Notes under the pieces: model-generated
Seen by the model: the letters and a program-made list of their open reading frames with translations, nothing else
Told to the model about the DNA's origin: nothing
Databases searched by the model: none
Made by a program: the position numbers and the translations under genes
Part shown: piece by piece, positions 25,971 to 33,536 of the stretch
Position numbering within the stretch: position 1 is the first letter of the stretch
Layout: every line of letters begins with the position of its first letter
DNA from: Dokdonia sp. Dokd-P16
GTDB taxonomy: Bacteria; Bacteroidota; Bacteroidia; Flavobacteriales; Flavobacteriaceae
DNA length: 64,000 bases
Assembly (NCBI RefSeq): GCF_003095655.1
Contig: NZ_CP029151.1
Location: 1,735,001 to 1,799,000 of the forward strand
Reading direction: 5' to 3'

Positions 25971-27310
25971 TGATACAGAGATTATCGATAGCGATATTAT
26001 TACTAGTAAGTGTTGCAACAATAGCACAAACTAGAAGTTTTACCGTAGAAGAGGCTGTAACCTTTGCTCTAGATAGCAATTATACAGCTATCAATAGCCG
26101 CCGAGATATCGCAAAGGCAATTAAGAGAAAATGGGAGACTACCGCTAGTGGATTACCACAGGTAAGCGCTAGTTTTGATTATAACTACCAGATAAAACAG
26201 CCTACACAGCTTATTCCAGCAGAATTTACGGGTGGTGAGCCTGGGACTTTTATTCCTGTAGTTTTTGGAACACAACAGAATGCTACTGCAACGGCAACAT
26301 TGAGTCAGCTTATTTTTGATGGTTCATACCTTGTAGGGTTACAAGCTGCCAAAACATTTCTTGAGTTTTCTAAAAATGCAAACGAGAAAACGCAGCTAGA
26401 AGTTCGTAAGGGTGTAATAAATGCATACGGAGGAGTACTGCTTGCAGAGGAAAGTGTGGCAATACTAGATAAGAATATTGCGACATTAGAAGACAACCTT
26501 AGGGAGACTAGAATCATTTTTGAAAATGGATTTGCAGAGGAGGAAGATGTAGAGCAGCTACAGATTACGTTTTTATCACTTAAGAATCAGCGCGCAAATG
26601 CAAAGCGTATGGTAACCATTGCAAAGCAAATGTTTAACCTAGCAATAGGGATTGATATAGATCAAGAAACGGTGCTCACGCAAACCCTAGAAGGACTAGC
26701 ATTACCTGCATTAGGACTTCTTAATGATACGGTAAACTTAGAGCAAAATGTAGATTACAAGATTGCAAATAATCTTAATGAACAACGTGAGCTCGAACTT
26801 AAACTTGAAAAAAGTAAAGCGCTGCCTACATTAGGTGCTTTTATAAATGTAGGAACATTTGCAGGGCGTAACGAGTTTAACTTCTTTGATAGTGACGAGA
26901 AGTGGTTTCCGCAATCTATTACCGGTTTCCAACTTAACATTCCAATTTTTAGTTCTGGAATGCGTAATGCAAGAACTGCGCAAGCGGCAATAGCGCTAGA
27001 TCAAGCCAAAACTCAAAAAGAGGAGACAGAACAGCAAATTAAACTTGCATATGCATCTGCCAAAAGTGATCATGAGCTTGCCATAGATAACTACAATACA
27101 TCTCTTAAGAATATCACGCTAGCAGAGCGTATCGAGAATAAAAACCAAGTAAAATTTAGAGAAGGCTTGAGTACGAGTTTTGATTTGAGACAAGCTCAGA
27201 CACAGCTTTATCAAGTGCAACAGGAGTTGCTACAAGCAATGTTGCAAATAATCACAACAAAGGCAGATCTTGAGACCATACTTAATGTGCCTAATTATAC
27301 CAATAACTAG
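25970..27310 (+). CDS. TolC-family outer membrane efflux protein
   Basis: A 446-residue protein with signal peptide 1-20 (ending ATIAQ) and the duplicated OEP architecture: two halves of long coiled helices separated by barrel strands (for example VFGTQQNATATATLSQLIFDG near 91-111 and FFDSDEKWFPQSITGFQLNIPIFSSG near 304-329). It forms the trimeric outer membrane exit duct of an RND pump. Its start overlaps the TetR stop, and the adaptor gene follows after 46 bases. Confidence 0.92.
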   Translation: MIQRLSIAILLLVSVATIAQTRSFTVEEAVTFALDSNYTAINSRRDIAKAIKRKWETTASGLPQVSASFDYNYQIKQPTQLIPAEFTGGEPGTFIPVVFGTQQNATATATLSQLIFDGSYLVGLQAAKTFLEFSKNANEKTQLEVRKGVINAYGGVLLAEESVAILDKNIATLEDNLRETRIIFENGFAEEEDVEQLQITFLSLKNQRANAKRMVTIAKQMFNLAIGIDIDQETVLTQTLEGLALPALGLLNDTVNLEQNVDYKIANNLNEQRELELKLEKSKALPTLGAFINVGTFAGRNEFNFFDSDEKWFPQSITGFQLNIPIFSSGMRNARTAQAAIALDQAKTQKEETEQQIKLAYASAKSDHELAIDNYNTSLKNITLAERIENKNQVKFREGLSTSFDLRQAQTQLYQVQQELLQAMLQIITTKADLETILNVPNYTNN

Positions 27311-27356
27311 TTTTCTTAACAAGGAATTTTAATAGAGTACCAACCAGAAATAAACA

Positions 27357-28526
27357 ATGATGAAAAAATATATAACACTTGCTATCTTAAGTATTGCACT
27401 CGTTTCTTGTGGAGGAGACACTAGCGGAAAATCTGTAGAAGCACTCATAGAGTCTGGCTCAGTAGAAGAGCTTCAAGCTAAGAAAGAAGCACTTAAGGCA
27501 GAGATAACAACTAGTAATAATCAACTTGCACAAATAGAAAAAGTGCTAGAAGAAAAAACACCAAGAGACAAGAAAGAGGTTCTTATTACTACAATGACGG
27601 TTAAGGATACTTTGTTTAATCACTTTATTGAAGTACAAGGTAATGTGGAGACTAAGCAAAATGTGCTTATTTATCCAGAATACCAAGGGACGCTTTCAAG
27701 AGTACTTGTAAAGGAAGGGCAACGTGTGAGAAAAGGACAAACACTAGCTCGCATAGATGATGGAGGTTTAGGTAGTCAAGTAGCACAAATGGAATCACAA
27801 CTTGCACTTGCCAAAACTACCTTTGAACGCCAGCAACGTTTATGGGATCAAAAAATAGGATCTGAAATTCAATACCTACAAGCAAAAACTCAATATGAAT
27901 CTTCACAAAATATGGTGAGTCAAATTAGAAGTCAGCTGGGTAAGACTACTGTAAATGCACCTTTTTCTGGTGTGATAGACCAAGTAATTACAGACCAAGG
28001 AACGGTAGTTGCTCCAGGAATGGCGTTATTTAGAATTGTAAATCTTGACAATATGTATGTAGCTGCAGAGATTCCTGAGAGCTACTTACCTACAGTAACT
28101 GCTGGTAAAAAGGTAAAAGTAGATTTTCCTGTATTAGGAGAGACGGTTGAGACTACTGTGCGTCAGACTGGTAATTACATTAAACCATCAAACAGAAGTT
28201 TTGCTATAGAAGTAGATGTTCCTAATAAAGATGGTAAGGTAAAACCTAACCTTACTGCGCGACTTTCTATTAACGATTATACAGCAGATAACGCGATTTT
28301 AATCCCTCTCAATGTAATTAATGAAAATGCAGACGGTGAGCAATTTGTATATATCGCTTTCGCGAAAGCGGACGAAATGATAGCGCAGCAAAAAATAATT
28401 ACTACTGGTAAATCTCAAGGAGATCGCATTGAAGTGCTTTCTGGAGTAGAAGTAGGCGATAAAATCATTGTAGAAGGAGCGCGATCTGTAAAAGACAACC
28501 AAGCTGTAAAAATCTTAACATACTAA
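27357..28526 (+). CDS. RND efflux periplasmic adaptor lipoprotein
   Basis: A 389-residue membrane fusion protein. Two Met codons open the frame; the lipobox LVSC places Cys at residue 18, so it is lipid-anchored. An N-terminal coiled coil (about 25-70, VEELQAKKEALKAEI) precedes the lipoyl half-motif (VYPEYQGTL-like segment with VKEGQRVRKGQTLARID near 117-133), the hairpin, and the second lipoyl half (VNAPFSGVIDQVI near 198-210). A beta-barrel and membrane-proximal domain follow. It joins the pump to the TolC-like duct. Residues 334-338 (AFAKA) are encoded by an exact palindrome copy. Confidence 0.92.
   Translation: MMKKYITLAILSIALVSCGGDTSGKSVEALIESGSVEELQAKKEALKAEITTSNNQLAQIEKVLEEKTPRDKKEVLITTMTVKDTLFNHFIEVQGNVETKQNVLIYPEYQGTLSRVLVKEGQRVRKGQTLARIDDGGLGSQVAQMESQLALAKTTFERQQRLWDQKIGSEIQYLQAKTQYESSQNMVSQIRSQLGKTTVNAPFSGVIDQVITDQGTVVAPGMALFRIVNLDNMYVAAEIPESYLPTVTAGKKVKVDFPVLGETVETTVRQTGNYIKPSNRSFAIEVDVPNKDGKVKPNLTARLSINDYTADNAILIPLNVINENADGEQFVYIAFAKADEMIAQQKIITTGKSQGDRIEVLSGVEVGDKIIVEGARSVKDNQAVKILTY
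28356..28369. repeat. Palindrome GCTTTCGCGAAAGC, copy 10 (coding)
   Basis: Exact copy within the adaptor gene, read as Ala-Phe-Ala-Lys-Ala, in the full 16-base form. Confidence 0.95.
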
Positions 28527-28529
28527 GCG

Positions 28530-31500
28530 ATGACAGATAAGAAAAAGAAAAATGTAGATAAGGAATTTGCAATCTCCAGCTGGGCGATTGATAATCCTAC
28601 CATTATTTACGTTCTTATGGCGCTGTTTCTGGCCTTAGGAATGGGGGCATACTTAGGTATGGCGCGTGAGAATTTCCCGGAAATTAACGAGACTAAAATT
28701 TATATTTCGGCCCCATATCCTGGGAACACCGCAGAGGATATTGAACGTCTCATTGTAGATCCGCTAGAGGATAAACTTCAGAACTTATCAGACGTGGTTG
28801 AGGTGCTTTCTACTTCGCAAGAAGATTATGCAATCATCACCATAGAGTTTAAGGAAGGAGTTGATGTACAGGAGGCAAAGCAACGAGTAAAGGATGAGGT
28901 AGATTCAGAAACGGCAAATGAAGACTGGCCTACGTTTAACAATGCAAAGGTAGAGCCTAACGTATTTGACTTAAGTATCTCTGAGGAGACACCTATTCTT
29001 AATGTAAACGTATCTGGTAACTATCCTACTATAAAGCTTAAGGAATATGCAGAGTACCTGCAGGATGAGATAGAAAGCCTTAAGGAAATCAAAGAAGCAA
29101 CTATACGTGGTGCGCAAGAGCGTGAGGTAGAAGTAGCAGTAGATGTGTATAAAATGATTGCTGCTCAAGTAAGTTTTAATGACATACTTGCTTCTATAGG
29201 TAATGAAAATATGACCCTATCTGCAGGTAATCTTGTGAGTAGCGGACAACGTCGTAACATTCGTGTGATAGGAGAAATCCAAAGCCCAGAAGAACTTGAA
29301 GATTTTGTAATCAAATCAGATAACGGGGCGGTATACCTTAAGGATATTGCAGAGGTAACTTTTTCTGAAGAGGATAAAACTACCTACGCTAGAGATCTCA
29401 CATTATATGAAGGAGATACTGTAAATGATGAGGAGATAAGCGAGACGGTGGTAATGCTAGATGTAAAGAAAAGATCTGGCGAAAATATGATTGAAGCTGT
29501 TGAGCAAATCAACGAGATTATAGCAAATGCTACGGCAGAGGTATTTCCTCCTGATGTTGTAGTGCGTACCGCAAATGATCAGAGTGCAAAGACAGAAAAC
29601 CAAGTAAACGACCTTGTAAACAATATCATCTTTGGTATTATTCTCGTGGTAGGCGTACTTATGTTCTTCTTAGGATTTAAAAATGCACTTTTTGTTGGGT
29701 TTGCAATTCCTATGTCTATGTTCATGAGTTTTATGATCCTCAACTTGATGGGTTATACCATGAATACCATGATTCTTTTTGCCCTTATTATGGGGCTTGG
29801 GATGCTAGTAGATAATGGTATTGTGGTAGTAGAAAATGTGTATCGTCTTATGGACGAAGAAGGAATGGGACGTATAGAAGCGGCCAAAAAAGGTATTGGA
29901 GAGATTGCATTCCCTATTATTATATCTACACTTACTACGGTAGCAGCTTTCGTACCATTAGGACTTTGGCCAGGGATTATGGGGCAGTTTATGATTTACT
30001 TCCCTATCACATTATCTGTGGTACTAGGGTCATCACTATTTGTAGCAATTTTTATAAACTCGATGCTCGTATCACAGTTTATGAAAACAGATGAGAAAGC
30101 GCTTTCGCGAAAATTTCTTATTCGTACCTCACTCATCATGTTGCCTATTGGGTTAATGATATTATTTTTAGGTGGAAGCATACGCGGACTAGGAAGTCTT
30201 GTGATTGCGACTATTATCTTCATGTGGATTTATAAATACGTACTTAAAGGTGCTGCCGATGCGTTCCAAAAACGTTTCTTAACGTGGTTAGAAGATGTTT
30301 ATAAGAGATTCTTAGGATGGGCGATTAAAGGGTATAAGCCTATAGGATTTGTAGTAGGGATTTTCTTAATGCTTATTTTAACTTTTATGGCTTTTGGAGG
30401 ATCTGTGAGTGCTGGTCGTACAGCTATAGAATTCTTCCCTGATAATAAGCCTAACCAGATTACGGTTTATATAGAATATCCAGAAGGTACAGCAATTACA
30501 AAGACAGATGCAATCACTAAAGAGATAGAGCAGCGTGTGTTCAAGGTCTTTAATGATGAGGCATACTTAGAAGGTGAAGATTACAATGCACTTGTAGAAA
30601 CTTCTGTGTCACAAGTAGGAGAAGGCGCAGGTAACCCACAAACAGACGGAGGAAGCGCCGCCGAAATGCCGCACAGAGCAAAAATTACAGCTACTATGCG
30701 TGAGTATAAGTACCGTAATGAAGCAGATAGTGAAGAGCTTCGTTTTAAGGTACAAGATGCAGTAAGAGGAGTATATCCGGGAGTTGTAATTACTGTAGAA
30801 AAAGATGCTGCAGGACCACCACAGGGATATCCTATCAATATTGAATTAGAAGGAAAAGATTATCAAGAACTCATCATCGCAGCAGAAAAGATGCGTAACT
30901 ATATCAATAGCCGCAACGTTCCTGGGGTAGATGAGCTTAAGATTAATGTAAATAGAGGTAAACCAGGAACAGAAGTTCTTGTAGATCGCCAGAAGGCAGG
31001 AGAGCTGGGTGTAGCTACTGGTCAAGTAGGGATGCAATTGCGTCGTTCTATCTTTGGTGATAAAGCTGGGGTTTATAAAAAAGATGGAGAAGATTATGAT
31101 ATTTACGTGCGCTTCAATGAAGAGCAGCGATATGATAAGTCGGCTTTATTTAATCAGAACATCACTTTTAGAGATCCTGCTACAGGTCAAGTAAAAGAAG
31201 TACCTGTAAGTGCAGTAACCACTACAAGAAACACATCTTCATTTAGTGCGATAAAGCACAGAGATTCTAAGCGTGTGGTGACAGTATATTCTAACCTTGC
31301 CGCTGGTTTTACAGATGCAGGTGTGGTAGTAGCTGCTGTACAAGAAGAGATGCAAAACTTCGACGAAATACCAAAGGATATTAAGGTAAACTATACAGGT
31401 CAAATTGAAGAGCAAGCAAAGGAAATGAATTTCTTGGTAAGTGCATTTTTTGGCGGACTGGCATTAATATTCTTCTTATTAATATTTCAATTTAGTTCCA

Positions 31501-32075
31501 TTTCAAAACCTATCATCATTATGATAGCCATTTTCTTAAGTTTTATAGGAGTATTTGGTGGTATCATCATAAGTGGGTCGCCATTTGTAATTATCATGAC
31601 CATGATGGGAATTATATCTCTTGCAGGTATTGTGGTAAATAATGGAGTGGTACTACTTGATTATACGCAGCTACTTGTAGATCGTAAAGAAGTAGCGCAA
31701 GATCTGGAAGGAAAGCAAATGCTTGATAAAAAGACCATGCAAGAACTCATTATAGAAGGTGGTCGTGCACGATTACGCCCGGTACTACTTACAGCGATAA
31801 CAACAGTACTTGGGTTGATACCACTTGCTATAGGTATTAATATTGACTTCTTTGGGTTGTTCCAAGAGTTTGATGCAGGTATTTATGTAGGAGGTGATAA
31901 CGTGATTTTCTGGGGACCACTAGCGTGGACCGTAATTTACGGATTAATCATAGCGACTTTCTTAACGCTTATTATTGTACCACTACTATACTACATAGTA
32001 TATCGTATTAAATTCAAAATACGAGGTGGTAAAGATGCGGAAGAAGAAGAAAAAGAGCTGCCAGAAGCAGCATAA
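28530..32075 (+). CDS. RND-family efflux pump, inner membrane permease
   Basis: An 1181-residue RND permease, longer than AcrB (about 1050). It has the expected two halves, each with one leading membrane helix, a large periplasmic loop and a block of helices (about 365-560 and 970-1160). The fourth-helix motif reads GMLVDNGIVVVENV (AcrB: VDDAIVVVENV), so the second proton-relay Asp is Asn. The tenth-helix motif reads VVNNGVVLLDY, where AcrB has the relay Lys. The Arg of RLRPVLLT is kept. A cytoplasmic insert near 515-600 and an acidic tail account for the extra length. The substrate is unknown. Confidence 0.92.
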   Translation: MTDKKKKNVDKEFAISSWAIDNPTIIYVLMALFLALGMGAYLGMARENFPEINETKIYISAPYPGNTAEDIERLIVDPLEDKLQNLSDVVEVLSTSQEDYAIITIEFKEGVDVQEAKQRVKDEVDSETANEDWPTFNNAKVEPNVFDLSISEETPILNVNVSGNYPTIKLKEYAEYLQDEIESLKEIKEATIRGAQEREVEVAVDVYKMIAAQVSFNDILASIGNENMTLSAGNLVSSGQRRNIRVIGEIQSPEELEDFVIKSDNGAVYLKDIAEVTFSEEDKTTYARDLTLYEGDTVNDEEISETVVMLDVKKRSGENMIEAVEQINEIIANATAEVFPPDVVVRTANDQSAKTENQVNDLVNNIIFGIILVVGVLMFFLGFKNALFVGFAIPMSMFMSFMILNLMGYTMNTMILFALIMGLGMLVDNGIVVVENVYRLMDEEGMGRIEAAKKGIGEIAFPIIISTLTTVAAFVPLGLWPGIMGQFMIYFPITLSVVLGSSLFVAIFINSMLVSQFMKTDEKALSRKFLIRTSLIMLPIGLMILFLGGSIRGLGSLVIATIIFMWIYKYVLKGAADAFQKRFLTWLEDVYKRFLGWAIKGYKPIGFVVGIFLMLILTFMAFGGSVSAGRTAIEFFPDNKPNQITVYIEYPEGTAITKTDAITKEIEQRVFKVFNDEAYLEGEDYNALVETSVSQVGEGAGNPQTDGGSAAEMPHRAKITATMREYKYRNEADSEELRFKVQDAVRGVYPGVVITVEKDAAGPPQGYPINIELEGKDYQELIIAAEKMRNYINSRNVPGVDELKINVNRGKPGTEVLVDRQKAGELGVATGQVGMQLRRSIFGDKAGVYKKDGEDYDIYVRFNEEQRYDKSALFNQNITFRDPATGQVKEVPVSAVTTTRNTSSFSAIKHRDSKRVVTVYSNLAAGFTDAGVVVAAVQEEMQNFDEIPKDIKVNYTGQIEEQAKEMNFLVSAFFGGLALIFFLLIFQFSSISKPIIIMIAIFLSFIGVFGGIIISGSPFVIIMTMMGIISLAGIVVNNGVVLLDYTQLLVDRKEVAQDLEGKQMLDKKTMQELIIEGGRARLRPVLLTAITTVLGLIPLAIGINIDFFGLFQEFDAGIYVGGDNVIFWGPLAWTVIYGLIIATFLTLIIVPLLYYIVYRIKFKIRGGKDAEEEEKELPEAA
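30101..30114. repeat. Palindrome copy with two mismatches (coding)
   Basis: GCTTTCGCGAAAAT in the permease gene. It is read in another phase (Ala-Leu-Ser-Arg-Lys) in the cytoplasmic region between the two permease halves. Confidence 0.6.
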
Positions 32076-32100
32076 GTAATTAGTTAGTTAATTAGTGTAG

Positions 32101-32137
32101 AAAAGCGCATTCGGCAATAAGCTGAATGCGCTTTTTT
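32101..32137 (+). terminator. Terminator of the TetR-RND operon
   Basis: Stem AAAAGCGCATTCGGC/GCTGAATGCGCTTTT with one G-T pair, short loop and T-run. Confidence 0.88.
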
Positions 32138-32150
32138 AATGAGTAATTAC

Positions 32151-32164
32151 GCTTTCGCGAAAGC
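32151..32164. repeat. Palindrome GCTTTCGCGAAAGC, copy 11
   Basis: Exact copy between two facing terminators. Confidence 0.95.
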
Positions 32165-32165
32165 A

Positions 32166-32200
32166 TAAAAAAACCCTCTCAATAGATATTGAGAGGGTTT
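32166..32200 (-). terminator. Terminator of the SusC/SusD operon
   Basis: On the minus strand a perfect 14-bp stem (AAACCCTCTCAATA and its complement) with a 2-base loop, followed by a T-run. Confidence 0.88.
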
Positions 32201-32219
32201 GAATGAATTAGATGTTTGT

Positions 32220-33527
32220 TTATTGATTCTCAGATAATGGTACTGGTAGTTCAGTAAATATGAGGTCTCCTTGTCTGTCAATAGGCAGTGTATTTTCAAG
32301 ATTATATCTTCTTACGTCATATAAACGAGAATTCTCTGACCATAAAGAGTATCTACGTTGCTTTAATAATTCATCTGTTAGCGCTTCTGGTGTCAAAGCA
32401 CCTGTATAATCATTTAGACTCGCACTATTGCGTATAATACTAAGAGCGGTTGCTGCATCATCAAAGTTACTAGCAAGAATACTAGCTTCTGCATATAGAA
32501 GGATTAACTCTTCGTTTCTCAGAATATCTATGCTTGAAAGTTGAGAGGCATAAAGTCTAGTTTCATTGGTCCCATTAAGATCATCTTGTCCTTGAGCATC
32601 TAAGCGAGTAGCTGTTTTAGTAGTTACCCTAGTATCACCAACTTCTGCATCCTCAATCCAACTATTGTGTACAATGATTTGATCACCATTTAAGTCAGGA
32701 GCACGGAACACAGGGTTTGCTTGATCTCCTGGGCTTAGACTAAAAATGTGTTTAGGTCCAGCGGTTAAAGAGCCATTAAGGTTAAAATAGGAATTAGTAA
32801 GAGCACTTAGTGCCTCTGTTCCATTACCTGAATAAACAGCGGTCATCGCTGCTACAGCTCTATTAAACTCTTGAAAAGATGATGGTGTATTGAAACCATC
32901 AAAACCATCACTCAATGTGAAAGCAAAACTAGCACCATTAAGAGTTGTAAAAGCGTCATCAAGCATATTTTTAGCAGCCATTAGAGCTTCGTCTGCACTT
33001 ACAATCGGACCTAGATTGTCTTCGTCAGCTACGTCCACACGCGCAACATTATAAGATTTTACAATTTGAATTAGTTCATAAGCAGCAAAAGTTTTGGCAA
33101 CACCTATATAGCCCTGTCTTTCTTCTTCTGTTATCGCTTCCGTATTCATTGCGGCATCAATAAGAATATTGGTGTTTTTTATGCAGCGGTAATTTCCATT
33201 CCATTGTGCAGTGCTATAAAAAGAGTTATTGTCAAGTGCAATACCATTTTTTCCTAGTAGATCACCTGTATTTCTCGGATCTGCATCAAATAGATATAAC
33301 TCTCTCGCTATGGTGCCACTAGCTGTAGTTTCAATGCCTAAGCCGTTTCTTAGTGTAGATTCTACACCTACTACAAGTTCGTTAAGTTGTCCTATGTTGG
33401 CGTTTTCTTGAACACCACCCAGGCTTGGTCTGTTGGGATCAACCACCTCGTCTATAGAACAGGCTGTTATAAAGCCTATGACCATCGCATAGCTTATATA
33501 TTTTATTGCTTTGTTATATGTTTTCAT
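32220..33527 (-). CDS. SusD/RagB-family nutrient-binding lipoprotein
   Basis: A 435-residue lipoprotein (lipobox ITAC, Cys23) of the SusD/RagB fold: Asn/Asp-rich N-terminal region, helical TPR-like core (LGPIVSADEALMAAKNMLDDAF near 158-179), and the C-terminal signature region with RNEELILLYAEASI and LKQRRYSLWSENSRLYDVRRY. It sits as a lid on the SusC partner encoded upstream with 9 bases between. At 435 residues it is shorter than sugar-binding SusD proteins (about 500-550); several peptide or unknown-substrate members are of this size. The substrate is not predictable. Confidence 0.9.
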   Translation of the reverse strand: MKTYNKAIKYISYAMVIGFITACSIDEVVDPNRPSLGGVQENANIGQLNELVVGVESTLRNGLGIETTASGTIARELYLFDADPRNTGDLLGKNGIALDNNSFYSTAQWNGNYRCIKNTNILIDAAMNTEAITEEERQGYIGVAKTFAAYELIQIVKSYNVARVDVADEDNLGPIVSADEALMAAKNMLDDAFTTLNGASFAFTLSDGFDGFNTPSSFQEFNRAVAAMTAVYSGNGTEALSALTNSYFNLNGSLTAGPKHIFSLSPGDQANPVFRAPDLNGDQIIVHNSWIEDAEVGDTRVTTKTATRLDAQGQDDLNGTNETRLYASQLSSIDILRNEELILLYAEASILASNFDDAATALSIIRNSASLNDYTGALTPEALTDELLKQRRYSLWSENSRLYDVRRYNLENTLPIDRQGDLIFTELPVPLSENQ

Positions 33528-33536
33528 ATGTATTTT

